Assembly (NCBI RefSeq): GCF_003032475.1
Contig: NZ_CP028369.1
Location: forward strand, 4,340,001-4,404,000
DNA: 64,000 bases
Direction of reading: 5' to 3'
Source of the DNA: Streptomyces sp. P3
GTDB lineage: Bacteria > Actinomycetota > Actinomycetes > Streptomycetales > Streptomycetaceae
Shown here: piece after piece, positions 1 to 10,416 of the stretch
Layout: the number at the start of each line of letters is the position of its first letter
How positions within the stretch are numbered: the first letter of the stretch is position 1
Made by a program: the position numbers and the translations under genes
The notes under the pieces: generated by a model
Databases searched by the model: none
Told to the model about the DNA's origin: nothing
What the model saw: only the letters and a program-made list of their open reading frames with translations

Positions 1-2
1 CC

Positions 3-947
3 GTCACCCGTACCTGCTGCAGAAAGGCGGAGGTCTCCGCCATCCTGCGGTTCGCCGGCGGCCTCCACCTGGTGAGCGGGCGCATCGTGATCGAGGCGGA
101 GCTGGACACGGCGATGGCGGCCCGCCGGCTCAAGCGGGACATCCTGGAGATCTTCGGCCACGGCTCGGAGCTGATCGTGATGGCGCCCGGCGGTCTGCGC
201 CGCGGTTCGCGCTACGTCGTGCGGGTGGTCGCCGGCGGTGACCAGCTCGCCCGGCAGACGGGGCTCGTGGACGGCCGCGGACGCCCCATCCGGGGCCTGC
301 CCCCGCAGGTGGTCTCCGGCGCGACCTGCGACGCGGAGGCGGCCTGGCGCGGCGCCTTCCTGGCGCACGGTTCGCTCACCGAGCCCGGCCGCTCGTCGTC
401 GCTGGAGGTGACCTGCCCGGGCCCCGAGGCCGCGCTCGCGCTGGTCGGCGCGGCCCGACGGCTCTCCATCGCGGCGAAGGCCCGCGAGGTGCGCGGGGTC
501 GACCGGGTCGTGGTCCGCGACGGCGACGCGATCGGCGCCCTGCTTACCCGGCTGGGCGCGCACGAGTCGGTGCTGGCCTGGGAGGAGCGCCGGATGCGCC
601 GCGAGGTGCGCGCCACGGCCAACCGGCTCGCCAACTTCGACGACGCCAACCTGCGCCGCTCGGCGCGCGCCGCGGTGGCCGCCGGAGCCCGTGTCCAGCG
701 CGCCCTGGAGATCCTCGGCGACGAGGTGCCCGAGCATCTCGCGGCGGCCGGCCGGCTGCGCATGGACCACAAACAGGCCTCCCTGGAGGAGCTCGGCGCG
801 CTCGCCGATCCGCCGCTGACGAAGGACGCGGTGGCCGGGCGGATCCGCCGGCTGCTGGCGATGGCCGACAAGCGGGCCTCGGACCTCGGGATCCCGGGCA
901 CGGAGTGCAACCTGAGTGAGGAGCTCGCCGACAACCTGGTGGGCTGA
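3..947 (+). CDS. whiA: WhiA, sporulation transcription factor (5' end missing)
   Basis: WhiA is the DNA-binding regulator that works with WhiB to switch aerial hyphae of Streptomyces to sporulation septation. The reading frame is open from base 3 with no start, so roughly the first 15 residues lie outside the window. The visible N-terminal part is the homing-endonuclease-like (LAGLIDADG-related) domain, which has lost nuclease function in this family. The C-terminal third ([20 protein letters not shown] and after) is the helix-turn-helix that binds DNA. The protein ends in [12 protein letters not shown], as in other Streptomyces WhiA. A hairpin with a T run follows. Identification is by recognised near-invariant family sequence. 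Confidence 0.96.
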   Translation, partial: VTRTCCRKAEVSAILRFAGGLHLVSGRIVIEAELDTAMAARRLKRDILEIFGHGSELIVMAPGGLRRGSRYVVRVVAGGDQLARQTGLVDGRGRPIRGLPPQVVSGATCDAEAAWRGAFLAHGSLTEPGRSSSLEVTCPGPEAALALVGAARRLSIAAKAREVRGVDRVVVRDGDAIGALLTRLGAHESVLAWEERRMRREVRATANRLANFDDANLRRSARAAVAAGARVQRALEILGDEVPEHLAAAGRLRMDHKQASLEELGALADPPLTKDAVAGRIRRLLAMADKRASDLGIPGTECNLSEELADNLVG

Positions 948-958
948 TCGGCCGTCAG

Positions 959-1001
959 AAGGCCGGTGGGGGCGTCCGATCGGGCGACCTCACCGGCTTT
1001 T
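959..1001 (+). terminator. Rho-independent terminator after whiA
   Basis: GCCGGTG at 962-968 pairs with CACCGGC at 991-997. Three further inner pairs and two outer A-T pairs extend the stem, and TTTT follows. It lies 15 nt after the whiA stop. Confidence 0.6.
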
Positions 1002-1020
1002 GTCTGGCTATGAGGCGCTC

Positions 1021-1049
1021 TTGACTGGATCATGGACTGTCATGAGCCT
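1021..1049 (+). promoter_or_regulatory. Candidate promoter of the M14 carboxypeptidase
   Basis: TTGACT at 1021-1026 is a near-consensus -35 box. After a 17-nt spacer comes GAGCCT (1044-1049), a weak -10 keeping only the conserved A and final T. It would give a leader of about 35 nt before the ATG at 1092. Confidence 0.4.
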
Positions 1050-1091
1050 GGCAGAGTTCGCTGCTGTGGCGAACTCACGCTAGGGGGGTTC

Positions 1092-4046
1092 ATGAGACCT
1101 AGAGCGAGATCGATCCTCGCTGTCGGCGCACTCCTGCTCGGCGGAGCGGCACTCGCGCCCATCGCCCAGGCGCAGCCCGCACACGCACCGAAGCCCGATC
1201 CGGCCGAGGTCAAGGTCTTCCGGGCCGAGGTCAGCGGAGCGCAGGTACCCCTGCTGCTGGCGGCCGGCCAGGACGGGCACGAACTCAGCGAGCAGGTGCC
1301 CGCGAAGGGCACCGCGACCGTCGAGGTCTACCTGACCGACGATCAGGCGAAGAAGCTCGGCAAGCAGGGTGTCCGGCTCGCCGAGCACACGATGTCGGCC
1401 ACGTCCGAGAAGCGCGTGGAGGCCGCCGCCCAGGGCGTGTTCCGCCCGTACAGCGGAAGCGGCGGCCTGCGGGAGGAGATCCTGCGCACCGGCCGGCAGA
1501 ACCCCGGCCTCACCAAGGTCGTCTCCCTCGGCAAGACCGTGAACGGGCAGGACATCCTCGCCCTCAAGCTGACCAGGGACGCGAAGAAGTCCGCCGACGG
1601 CTCCAAGCCCTCGGTGCTGTACATGTCCAACCAGCACGCGCGCGAGTGGATCACCCCCGAGATGACCCGGCGGCTGATGCACTACTACCTGGACAACTAC
1701 CGCACCGACAAACGCGTCAAGAAGATCGTCGACTCCAACGAGCTGTGGTTCGTCCTGTCGGCCAACCCCGACGGCTACGACTACACCTTCAAGAGCACCG
1801 ACAACCGCATGTGGCGCAAGAACCTGCGGGACGTCAACGGCGACGGCGCGATCTCCACCGGTGACGGCGTCGACCTCAACCGCAACTTCGCCTACAAGTG
1901 GGGCTACGACAACGAGGGTTCGTCACCGAACCCCACCAGCGAGACCTACCGCGGCGCGAAACCCGCCTCCGAGCCCGAGACCAGGGCGCTCGACGCCTTC
2001 GAGAAGCGCATCGGCTTCACCTACGGCATCAACTACCACTCCGCCGCCGAACTCCTCCTCTACGGGGTCGGCTGGCAGGTCGCCACCGACACCCCGGACG
2101 ACGTCGCCTACGAGGCGCTCGCCGGCACCCCCGAGAACTCGGCCGTCCCGGGCTACCACCCGCAGGTCTCCTCGGAGCTCTACACGACCAACGGAGAGGC
2201 GGACGGCCACGCCTCGAACGTCAACGGCATGGCCATGTTCACCCCAGAGATGTCGACCTGTCAGACCGCGTCGAACGTCGACCCCGACGACCAGTGGAAG
2301 AGCGCGGACTGCCAGTCGGTCTTCACCTTCCCGGACGACGAGAAGCTGATCCAGGCCGAGTTCGCCAAGAACGTCCCGTTCGCGCTCTCGGTCGCCGAGT
2401 CCGCCGCGCGCCCCGACCGCCCGAAGTCCTCGGTCGGCCTGGCCGCCGCCGACTTCACCCCGGCGCCCTTCACCACGTCGTACTCGCGCGGCGCGGACCA
2501 GCAGGTCTCCGTCGTCGTGCGCAAGGCGATCCGCGACAAGGAGCTCAACTACCGCGTCAACGGCGGCCGTACCCGGGACCAGGCGCTCCGGCACTGGAAG
2601 GGCGGCGAGACCTACGGCGGGGAGGACAACCTCTACTTCGACGCGTACCGGGCCAAGGTGAAGGACGGCAAGCCGGGCGACAAGGTCGAGGTGTGGTTCA
2701 CCGGCAGGAGCGAGAACGGGAAGAAGGTCTCCAGCGCGCACTTCACCTACACCGTCGCCGCGCGGGCCCAGGCCGACACGCTCGTGGTCGCCGAGGAGGG
2801 GGCGACGGCAACGCAGGCGCAGACCTACGTGGACGCGCTGAAGGCCAACGGCCGCAAGGCGATCGTCTGGGACGTCGCCGCCCAGGGGGCGCCCGACCCG
2901 CTCGCCGTGCTGAGCCACTTCCGTACGGTCGTCCACTACACGGGCGCGAGCACCCCCGGCAACCCGACCCAGCTCGCGCTGCGCGCCTTCCTCAACGAGG
3001 GCGGCAAGCTGATCGAGGCGGGCGAGCTGGCCGGCGGCAGCGTCGCCCTGGCCGACGGCACCCCGTCGAACGACTTCAGCCAGTACTACCTGGGCGCCTA
3101 CTCCCGCACCTCGACCCCCGGCGCCACCGGCTTCACCGGTTCCGGCAGGCTCGGCGGACTGAGCGCGGCCCTCGGCCCGGCCACCTCGAACCCGCTCGAC
3201 AAGGCCGGCACCTACGCGCTCACCTCGGACGAGCTGCCCGCGGCCGACTACCCGCAGTTCGCGAGCGCGGGCGCCGGGCAGTTCGCCGGGACGGTCAACC
3301 CCTACGGGCCGTACGCGGGCTCGTACATGGCCGCGGCCGTGCACACCGACGACGCCTACAAGCGCCTCACCCGCACCATCGACCTCGGCGGCGTCGGCGC
3401 GGCGGGCAAGCCGACGCTGCGCACCCAGCTGCTGTGGGACACCGAGCCGGGCTACGACAACGCCATCGTCGAGATCCACACCGTCGGCGGCGACGACTGG
3501 ACCACTCTTGCGGAGGCGGGCGGCGCCACCCGCACCACCGTGCCCGCGGAGTGCGGGGCCGGCTTCTACGTCGGTGAGCACCCGTGGCTCGAGCACTACC
3601 TCACCCTGGGCGCGAACGCTTGCACCGCCACCGGGTCCACCGGCTCCTGGAACGCCCTCACCGGCGCCTCCAGCGGCTGGCAGCAGGTGAACTTCGACCT
3701 GAGCGCGTACGCGGGCAAGAACGTCGAGGTCTCGATCGCCTACGTCACCGACCCGGGCAGCGGCGGCCGAGGCGTGCTCGCGGACGACGCCTCGCTGGTC
3801 GTCGGCGGCGGCGCCGTCGAGACCGAGGGCTTCGAGACGTCGCTCGGCGCCTGGAAGGCCGGCGGACCGCCCACCGGCAGCCCGGGCGTGCTGAAGGACT
3901 GGGCGCGCACCGGCGTCCTGTTCCAGACGTACGGAGCGGTCACCACCGATGACACCGTGCTGCTCGGTTTCGGTCTGGAGCACGTCACCGCGGCGGCCGA
4001 CCGCAAGACGCTCATCGGAAAGGCACTCGCCTCACTTGCGCGATGA
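1092..4046 (+). CDS. Secreted zinc carboxypeptidase (M14 family) with C-terminal accessory domains
   Basis: An exported metallocarboxypeptidase of about 984 residues that trims C-terminal residues from peptides outside the cell. A signal peptide (basic RPRAR, then a hydrophobic stretch ending near AQA, residue 32) opens the protein. Zinc ligands of the M14 fold are visible: the HxxE pair H182/E185 in QHARE, and H316 in NYHSAAE. The catalytic glutamate is E386 in FTPEMS. The remaining 500 residues resemble a Rossmann-like module and an immune-inhibitor-A/MAM-like beta domain. The frame is open from 1032, but ATG 1092 is preferred because it starts the signal peptide and follows AGGGGGG. It is monocistronic between whiA and gap. 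The substrate is unknown. Confidence 0.88.
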   Translation: MRPRARSILAVGALLLGGAALAPIAQAQPAHAPKPDPAEVKVFRAEVSGAQVPLLLAAGQDGHELSEQVPAKGTATVEVYLTDDQAKKLGKQGVRLAEHTMSATSEKRVEAAAQGVFRPYSGSGGLREEILRTGRQNPGLTKVVSLGKTVNGQDILALKLTRDAKKSADGSKPSVLYMSNQHAREWITPEMTRRLMHYYLDNYRTDKRVKKIVDSNELWFVLSANPDGYDYTFKSTDNRMWRKNLRDVNGDGAISTGDGVDLNRNFAYKWGYDNEGSSPNPTSETYRGAKPASEPETRALDAFEKRIGFTYGINYHSAAELLLYGVGWQVATDTPDDVAYEALAGTPENSAVPGYHPQVSSELYTTNGEADGHASNVNGMAMFTPEMSTCQTASNVDPDDQWKSADCQSVFTFPDDEKLIQAEFAKNVPFALSVAESAARPDRPKSSVGLAAADFTPAPFTTSYSRGADQQVSVVVRKAIRDKELNYRVNGGRTRDQALRHWKGGETYGGEDNLYFDAYRAKVKDGKPGDKVEVWFTGRSENGKKVSSAHFTYTVAARAQADTLVVAEEGATATQAQTYVDALKANGRKAIVWDVAAQGAPDPLAVLSHFRTVVHYTGASTPGNPTQLALRAFLNEGGKLIEAGELAGGSVALADGTPSNDFSQYYLGAYSRTSTPGATGFTGSGRLGGLSAALGPATSNPLDKAGTYALTSDELPAADYPQFASAGAGQFAGTVNPYGPYAGSYMAAAVHTDDAYKRLTRTIDLGGVGAAGKPTLRTQLLWDTEPGYDNAIVEIHTVGGDDWTTLAEAGGATRTTVPAECGAGFYVGEHPWLEHYLTLGANACTATGSTGSWNALTGASSGWQQVNFDLSAYAGKNVEVSIAYVTDPGSGGRGVLADDASLVVGGGAVETEGFETSLGAWKAGGPPTGSPGVLKDWARTGVLFQTYGAVTTDDTVLLGFGLEHVTAAADRKTLIGKALASLAR

Positions 4047-4198
4047 CACGCCCAAGTCAACACTTCGTGACGGTTCGTAACCGGATCGAGTGATCGGGCC
4101 CGCCCGGCCCGTGCGGTCCGTACCCCTACTGGCGGGTACGGACCGCCGTGCCGTGTATGGGCGAACTCGATGTCACTCCGGCGGCCCCGGAGAGGTAG

Positions 4199-5287
<1,089 letters not shown>

Positions 5288-5315
5288 TCGTCGGATCAGG
5301 CACCTCGACGTGAGC

Positions 5316-5357
5316 GCAGGGCCCGGACGGCGCAGGGACGCGCCGCCCGGGCCCTGC
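5316..5357 (+). terminator. Strong hairpin between gap and pgk
   Basis: An 11-bp perfect stem (5316-5326 with 5347-5357) continues inward through one mismatch into CGGCG/CGCCG, with an 8-nt loop at 5333-5340. There is no T run. It may partly terminate or stabilise gap mRNA, separating gap from pgk-tpiA. Confidence 0.5.
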
Positions 5358-5433
5358 GGCACGTGCTGACCGGCCCCCTCCTACGACCACGAGCGATCTC
5401 GAGCACCACGAGCCCTTCCCAGGAGCCCCCGTA

Positions 5434-6645
5434 ATGAAGACGATCGACGAACTTCTCGCCGAAGGCGTCGCAGGCAAGCGGGTCTTCGTCCGCGCCGACC
5501 TCAACGTGCCGCTCGACGGCGACGCCATCACCGACGACGGCCGTATCCGCGCCGTCCTGCCCACCGTCAAGGCCCTCGCGGACGCGGGCGCCAAGGTGGT
5601 CGTCGCCTCACACCTGGGCCGCCCCAAGGGTGCGGCGGACCCGGCCTTCTCCCTCGCCCCGGCCGCCGCCCGGCTGGGCGAACTCCTCGGCGCGCCGGTG
5701 GCCTTCGCGACCGACACGGTCGGTGACTCCGCGCGCTCCACGGTCGCCGGCCTCGCCGACGGCCAGGTCGCCGTCATCGAGAACCTGCGCTTCAACCCGG
5801 GCGAGACCAGCAAGGACGACGCCGAGCGCGGCGCCTTCGCCGACCGGCTCGCCGAACTCGCGGACGTCTACGTCGGCGACGGCTTCGGCGCGGTGCACCG
5901 GGGGCACGCCTCCGTCACCGACCTCCCTGCCCGGTTGCCGCACGCCGCCGGCTACCTCATCGCCACCGAGGTCGGCGTCCTGAAGAAGCTCACCGAGAAC
6001 GTCGAGCGGCCCTACGTCGTCGCCCTCGGCGGCTCCAAGGTCTCCGACAAGCTCGCCGTCATCGACCAGCTGCTGGGCAAGGCGGACCGCCTCCTCATCG
6101 GCGGCGGCATGGTGTTCACCTTCCTGAAGGCCAAGGGGTACGAGGTGGGCGCCTCCCTCCTCCAGGAGGACCAGATCCCCGTCGTCCAGGAGTACATCGA
6201 GCGGGCCGAGAAGAACGGCGTCGAGCTGGTCCTCCCCGTCGACGTGCTGACCTCCACCGGATTCCCGGACCTGAAGACCAAGGCCCCGGCGAACCCGAAC
6301 ACCGTCGCCGCGGACGCCATCCCCGCCGACCAGCTGGGCCTGGACATCGGCCCCGAGACCCGCAAGCTGTACGCCTCGAAGCTCGCCGACGCCGCGACCG
6401 TCTTCTGGAACGGCCCCATGGGCGTCTTCGAGCACCCCGACTACGCCGAGGGCACCAGGGCGGTCGCCCAGGCCCTCGTCGAATCCCCGGCGTTCACGGT
6501 GGTCGGCGGTGGCGACTCCGCCGCGGCCGTCCGTCTGCTGGGCTTCGACGAGAACGCATTCGGCCACATCTCGACCGGTGGCGGCGCCTCCCTCGAATAC
6601 CTCGAGGGCAAGACGCTCCCCGGCCTCGCCGCACTGGAAGGCTGA
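5434..6645 (+). CDS. pgk: Phosphoglycerate kinase
   Basis: Transfers the acyl phosphate of 1,3-bisphosphoglycerate to ADP in glycolysis. 403 residues, typical length. Family marks include [11 protein letters not shown] near the N terminus, [11 protein letters not shown] and ENLRFNPGE in the substrate domain, and the nucleotide-binding [10 protein letters not shown] and [12 protein letters not shown] late in the protein. ATG 5434 has an AGGAG ribosome site (5421-5425). tpiA follows after 6 nt, so the two are co-transcribed. Confidence 0.97.
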   Translation: MKTIDELLAEGVAGKRVFVRADLNVPLDGDAITDDGRIRAVLPTVKALADAGAKVVVASHLGRPKGAADPAFSLAPAAARLGELLGAPVAFATDTVGDSARSTVAGLADGQVAVIENLRFNPGETSKDDAERGAFADRLAELADVYVGDGFGAVHRGHASVTDLPARLPHAAGYLIATEVGVLKKLTENVERPYVVALGGSKVSDKLAVIDQLLGKADRLLIGGGMVFTFLKAKGYEVGASLLQEDQIPVVQEYIERAEKNGVELVLPVDVLTSTGFPDLKTKAPANPNTVAADAIPADQLGLDIGPETRKLYASKLADAATVFWNGPMGVFEHPDYAEGTRAVAQALVESPAFTVVGGGDSAAAVRLLGFDENAFGHISTGGGASLEYLEGKTLPGLAALEG

Positions 6646-6651
6646 CCCCGC

Positions 6652-7428
6652 ATGACCACTCGTACGCCGCTGATGGCGGGCAACTGGAAGATGAACCTCA
6701 ACCACCTCGAGGCCATCGCGCACGTCCAGAAGCTCGCCTTCGCCCTGGCCGACAAGGACTACGAGGCCGTCGAGGTCGCCGTCCTGCCGCCCTTCACCGA
6801 CCTGCGCTCCGTGCAGACCCTGGTCGACGGCGACAAGCTCAAGATCAAGTACGGCGCCCAGGACATCTCGGCGCAGGACTCCGGTGCCTACACCGGCGAG
6901 ATCTCCGGTGCGATGCTCGCCAAGCTGAAGTGCACGTTCGTCACGATCGGCCACTCCGAGCGCCGGCAGTACCACGACGAGACCGACGAGCTGGTGAACG
7001 CCAAGGTCAAGGCCGCCTACAAGCACGGCCTGACCCCCATCCTGTGCGTCGGCGAGGAGCTGGACGTCCGCGAGGCGGGCAACCACGTCGTCCACACCCT
7101 CGCCCAGGTGGAGGGCGGTCTGAAGGACCTCCCGGCCGAGCAGGCCGAGTCCGTCGTGATCGCCTACGAGCCCGTGTGGGCCATCGGCACCGGCAAGGTC
7201 TGCGGCGCCGAGGACGCGCAGGAGGTCTGTGCCGCCGTCCGCGCCAAGCTCGCCGAGCTCTACACCCAGGAGCTGGCCGACAAGGTCCGCATCCAGTACG
7301 GCGGCTCCGTCAAGTCCGGCAACGTCGCCGAGATCATGGCGCAGGCCGACATCGACGGCGCGCTGGTCGGCGGCGCCTCGCTGGACGCGGACGAGTTCGT
7401 CAAGATCGTGCGCTTCCGCGACCAGTGA
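6652..7428 (+). CDS. tpiA: Triosephosphate isomerase
   Basis: Interconverts dihydroxyacetone phosphate and glyceraldehyde 3-phosphate. 258 residues. The substrate-binding lysine lies in AGNWKMN, the electrophilic histidine is H101 in IGHSERR, and the catalytic base is E173 in [11 protein letters not shown]. The phosphate-binding YGGSVK is near the C terminus. It starts 6 nt after pgk and is followed by a strong hairpin. Confidence 0.97.
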   Translation: MTTRTPLMAGNWKMNLNHLEAIAHVQKLAFALADKDYEAVEVAVLPPFTDLRSVQTLVDGDKLKIKYGAQDISAQDSGAYTGEISGAMLAKLKCTFVTIGHSERRQYHDETDELVNAKVKAAYKHGLTPILCVGEELDVREAGNHVVHTLAQVEGGLKDLPAEQAESVVIAYEPVWAIGTGKVCGAEDAQEVCAAVRAKLAELYTQELADKVRIQYGGSVKSGNVAEIMAQADIDGALVGGASLDADEFVKIVRFRDQ

Positions 7429-7473
7429 TCCGAGCTGTGAGTATGCGGTAGCGGCGATCCGTCGTACTCTTGC

Positions 7474-7525
7474 GGGGGCATAGCGCCACGCGGCGCAGCC
7501 GCACGGGAAAAGGCGCTGTGCCCCC
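7474..7525 (+). terminator. Hairpin terminator between tpiA and secG
   Basis: A 14-bp stem with one G-T pair (7474-7487 with 7512-7525) carries an internal small stem GCGGC/GCCGC in its loop. The downstream strand ends in CCCCC then GTTGT. It lies about 45 nt after tpiA and ends 48 nt before secG. Confidence 0.5.
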
Positions 7526-7572
7526 GTTGTCCGTTCCGGTCCTTATCCGAATCCGAGGAAGTTGGTCCAGCC

Positions 7573-7809
7573 GTGGTTTTGGGGTTCTCGATCGCCCTGA
7601 TCGTCTTCAGCCTGCTGCTGATGCTGCTGGTGCTGATGCACAAGGGGAAGGGCGGCGGCCTCTCCGACATGTTCGGCGGTGGCATGCAGTCCTCCGTCGG
7701 CGGTTCCTCGGTCGCCGAGCGCAACCTCGACCGCATCACCGTCGTGGTCGGGACGCTGTGGTTCGCCTCCATCATCGTCCTCGGCATCCTGATGAAGACG
7801 AACAACTGA
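7573..7809 (+). CDS. secG: Preprotein translocase subunit SecG
   Basis: Small membrane subunit of the SecYEG export channel. 78 residues with two predicted membrane helices, residues about 2-22 and 53-73. They are joined by a Gly/Ser-rich cytoplasmic loop (KGGGLSDMFGGGMQSS) typical of SecG. GTG 7573 follows GAGGAAG at 7555-7561. Position after tpiA is conserved in actinobacteria. Confidence 0.93.
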   Translation: MVLGFSIALIVFSLLLMLLVLMHKGKGGGLSDMFGGGMQSSVGGSSVAERNLDRITVVVGTLWFASIIVLGILMKTNN

Positions 7810-7838
7810 TCAGCTTCTCACAGGCACGCACATTCCGG

Positions 7839-7950
7839 TACGTAAGGCCCCATGTTCGGTACGCGCAGCACAGCGCGGCCTATCATGGGGCTTGCGTCCA
7901 GGTGTGGGAGCTGTAACTCCAATCACTGGACGCGCGTTGGGCCTTACGTA
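7839..7950. promoter_or_regulatory. Nested inverted repeats in the secG-rbpA intergenic region
   Basis: TACGTAAGGCCC at 7839-7850 is repeated in inverted form at 7939-7950 (12 of 12). Inside it, GCGTCCAG (7894-7901) pairs with CTGGACGC (7926-7933). A further small stem GGAG/CTCC sits inside that. The outer right arm abuts the proposed -10 box of the next gene. Function unknown: a large RNA structure at the secG 3' end or a looped operator are both possible. Confidence 0.45.
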
Positions 7951-7954
7951 GACT
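7927..7954 (+). promoter_or_regulatory. Candidate promoter of the RbpA-family gene
   Basis: TGGACG (7927-7932), 16-nt spacer, TAGACT (7949-7954). The -10 matches the TAnnnT pattern of vegetative promoters. Predicted start of transcription is about 7961, giving a 60-nt leader. Confidence 0.45.
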
Positions 7955-7966
7955 GAGGCGCTCGCA

Positions 7967-7993
7967 GCGAAGCGAAACGCCGACTCGCTTCGC
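7967..7993 (+). promoter_or_regulatory. 9-bp hairpin in the rbpA 5' leader
   Basis: GCGAAGCGA (7967-7975) is perfectly complementary to TCGCTTCGC (7985-7993), with a 9-nt loop. It sits right at the start of the predicted leader, 27 nt before the start codon. It may stabilise the mRNA or be a regulator site. Confidence 0.45.
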
Positions 7994-8020
7994 GGCACCA
8001 TCACGCAGGGAGTTACGACC

Positions 8021-8356
8021 GTGGCAAGTGGCAACGCGATCCGAGGTAGCCGGGTCGGGGCGGGGCCGATGGGCGAGGCCGAGCGGGGCGAGTCCGCGCC
8101 CCGTCTGCGCATCTCCTTCTGGTGCTCCAACGGACACGAGACGGTGCCCAGCTTCGCCAGCGACGCGCAGGTTCCCGAGACCTGGGACTGCCCGCGCTGC
8201 GGCTTTCCCGCCGGGCAGGACCGGGACAACCCCCCGGACCCCCCGCGCACCGAGCCCTACAAGACGCACCTCGCCTATGTGCGGGAGCGGCGCAGCGACG
8301 CGGACGGCGAGGCGATCCTCGCCGAGGCGCTCGCCAAGCTACGGGGCGAGATCTAG
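8021..8356 (+). CDS. rbpA: RNA polymerase-binding protein, RbpA family
   Basis: RbpA proteins bind the principal sigma factor and RNA polymerase and stabilise the open promoter complex in actinobacteria. This 111-residue protein has the family layout. An N-terminal tail with IRGSRVGAG is followed by a zinc-ribbon-like core with CSNGH and CPRCG. A basic linker then leads to the C-terminal sigma-interacting helix YVRERRSDADGEAILAEALA. Streptomyces encodes more than one RbpA-like protein. Sequence differs from the best-studied RbpA, so this may be a paralogue rather than the main one. GTG 8021 is the only plausible start. Confidence 0.8.
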   Translation: MASGNAIRGSRVGAGPMGEAERGESAPRLRISFWCSNGHETVPSFASDAQVPETWDCPRCGFPAGQDRDNPPDPPRTEPYKTHLAYVRERRSDADGEAILAEALAKLRGEI

Positions 8357-8363
8357 CGACATA

Positions 8364-8393
8364 CCGGCCGGGCGCCCGAGGGTGCCCGGCCGG
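8364..8393 (+). terminator. Hairpin terminator after the RbpA-family gene
   Basis: 13-bp stem with one G-T pair (8364-8376 with 8381-8393), four-base loop CGAG, followed by ACCTGCTTTC. It lies 8 nt after the stop codon. The rest of the 304-nt gap up to pgi contains a possible -10 TAGGTT at 8593-8598 and no other recognisable feature. Confidence 0.6.
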
Positions 8394-8660
8394 ACCTGCT
8401 TTCGCGCCCGGGCCGTCGCCCGTGCCCGCGCAACGGCCCTCCGCGCTGCCCTTCGCCCTGCCCTGTGCCGTTCTCCGTGACCTCGCCTCTCCGAACCCGC
8501 CGCCACCGCGCTGACACCCGGGCGCCCGCGGGACGTACCTCCTGTTGCCCCGCGGGCCACGGCACGTCCGCTCGTGCCATCTCCTGATCAACTAGGTTGG
8601 GAGCGGCGGGGCAAGGCGTGCGAGGCAGCACGGACAGGTGAGGAAGGGCTGAAGTCCGAG

Positions 8661-10316
8661 ATGAACGCAGACGGCCGTACGAGGCTGAACCAGACGCCCG
8701 AGTGGACCGCTCTGGCCGAACACCGCGAGGAACTCGGCGAGGTGCGGCTGCGGGAGCTGTTCGCCGCCGACCCCGACCGCGGGGCCGGTCACACCCTGCA
8801 GGTCGGCGACCTGAACATCGACTACTCCAAGCACCTCGTCACCGACGAGACGCTGCGACTGCTGCGCGAGCTGGCCGCGGCGGTCGACGTCTTCGGGCTG
8901 CGGGACGCCATGTTCCGCGGGGAGAAGATCAACACCACCGAGGACCGCGCGGTGCTGCACACCGCCCTGCGGGCCCCGCGCGACGCGGTGGTCGAGGTCG
9001 ACGGGGAGAACGTCGTCCCCGCGGTGCACGCCGTCCTCGACAGGATGGCCGGCTTCGCCGGGCGGGTGCGCTCGGGCGAGTGGACCGGCCACACCGGCCG
9101 CCGCATCCGCAACGTCGTCAACATCGGCATCGGCGGCTCCGACCTGGGCCCGGCGATGGCCTACGAGGCACTGCGCAGCTACACCGACCGCGACCTCACG
9201 GTCCGCTTCGTGTCCAACGTGGACGGCGCCGACCTGCACGAGGCGGTCCGGGACCTGGATCCGGCCGAGACGCTGTTCATCGTCGCGTCGAAGACGTTCA
9301 CCACCATCGAGACGATCACCAACGCCACCTCGGCCCGCTCCTGGCTCCTCGACGGCCTGGGCGGCGACGAGAAGGCGGTCGCCCAGCACTTCGTGGCACT
9401 GTCGACGAACGCCGGGAAGGTCGCCGGCTTCGGCATCGACACGGCCAACATGTTCGAGTTCTGGGACTGGGTCGGCGGCCGCTACTCCTTCGACTCGGCG
9501 ATCGGCCTGTCGCTGATGATCGCCATCGGCCCGGACCGGTTCCGCGAGATGCTCGACGGCTTCCACCTCGTCGACGAGCACTTCCGCACCGCGCCCCCCG
9601 AGTCCAACGCCCCGCTGATCCTGGGCCTGCTGGGCATCTGGTACGGCAACTTCCACGACGCCCAGTCGCACGCCGTGCTGCCGTACAGCCACTACCTGTC
9701 GAAGTTCGCCGCCTACCTCCAGCAGCTGGACATGGAGTCCAACGGCAAGTACGTCGGCCGGGACGGCACGGAGGTGGACTGGCAGACCGGCCCCGTCGTC
9801 TGGGGCACGCCGGGCACCAACGGGCAGCACGCCTACTACCAGTTGATCCACCAGGGCACGAAGCTCATCCCGGCCGACTTCATCGGCTTCGCCGAGCCGG
9901 TCGCCGAACTGAGCGGCGAACTCAGGGCGCAGCACGACCTGTTGATGGCGAACTTCTTCGCGCAGACGCAGGCGCTGGCCTTCGGCAAGACACCTGAGGA
10001 GGTCCGCGCGGAAGGGGTGCCGGAGGAACTGGTCGCCCACAGGACCTTCAAGGGCGACCACCCCACCACGACCATCCTGGCGAAGGAACTCACCCCGTCC
10101 GTCCTCGGCCAGCTCATCGCCCTCTACGAGCACAAGGTGTTCGTGCAGGGCGCGGTGTGGAACATCGACTCCTTCGACCAGTGGGGCGTGGAGCTCGGCA
10201 AGGTCCTCGCCAAGCGCGTCGAACCGGCCCTCACCGAGGGCGCCGACGTGCCCGGTCTGGACGCGTCCACCAGGGCCCTCGTCGCCACGTACCGGGAGCT
10301 GCGAGGCCGCCGGTGA
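8661..10316 (+). CDS. pgi: Glucose-6-phosphate isomerase
   Basis: Interconverts glucose 6-phosphate and fructose 6-phosphate, linking glycolysis to the pentose phosphate genes across the strand junction. 551 residues from ATG 8661. The frame is open from 8574, but the extra 29 residues are not part of the family, and AGGAAGGG (8641-8648) precedes 8661. Recognised segments are the substrate-binding [20 protein letters not shown], the catalytic region [20 protein letters not shown] and the C-terminal DQWGVELGK. Confidence 0.96.
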   Translation: MNADGRTRLNQTPEWTALAEHREELGEVRLRELFAADPDRGAGHTLQVGDLNIDYSKHLVTDETLRLLRELAAAVDVFGLRDAMFRGEKINTTEDRAVLHTALRAPRDAVVEVDGENVVPAVHAVLDRMAGFAGRVRSGEWTGHTGRRIRNVVNIGIGGSDLGPAMAYEALRSYTDRDLTVRFVSNVDGADLHEAVRDLDPAETLFIVASKTFTTIETITNATSARSWLLDGLGGDEKAVAQHFVALSTNAGKVAGFGIDTANMFEFWDWVGGRYSFDSAIGLSLMIAIGPDRFREMLDGFHLVDEHFRTAPPESNAPLILGLLGIWYGNFHDAQSHAVLPYSHYLSKFAAYLQQLDMESNGKYVGRDGTEVDWQTGPVVWGTPGTNGQHAYYQLIHQGTKLIPADFIGFAEPVAELSGELRAQHDLLMANFFAQTQALAFGKTPEEVRAEGVPEELVAHRTFKGDHPTTTILAKELTPSVLGQLIALYEHKVFVQGAVWNIDSFDQWGVELGKVLAKRVEPALTEGADVPGLDASTRALVATYRELRGRR

Positions 10317-10360
10317 GGCGGCAGGGACCGGAGCGTCCTTCCTGACGGTGCGGTGAACGA

Positions 10361-10397
10361 GTCGACGCCGGGTCCCTGGACGGGACCCGGCGTCGAC
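10361..10397. terminator. Bidirectional terminator between pgi and pgl
   Basis: A 16-bp perfect stem (10361-10376 with 10382-10397) with a 5-nt loop TGGAC lies between the convergent pgi and pgl stop codons. No T run, as usual in this GC content. Confidence 0.75.
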
Positions 10398-10416
10398 CGC
10401 CGGTGCGCAGAAGGTG

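Noticed and set aside
7839..7950. A known riboswitch between secG and rbpA
   Set aside because: The nested stems do not match any riboswitch consensus I can recognise; left as an unexplained inverted repeat.
8574..8660. N-terminal extension of pgi
   Set aside because: Sequence is leader-like and a ribosome site sits before ATG 8661.
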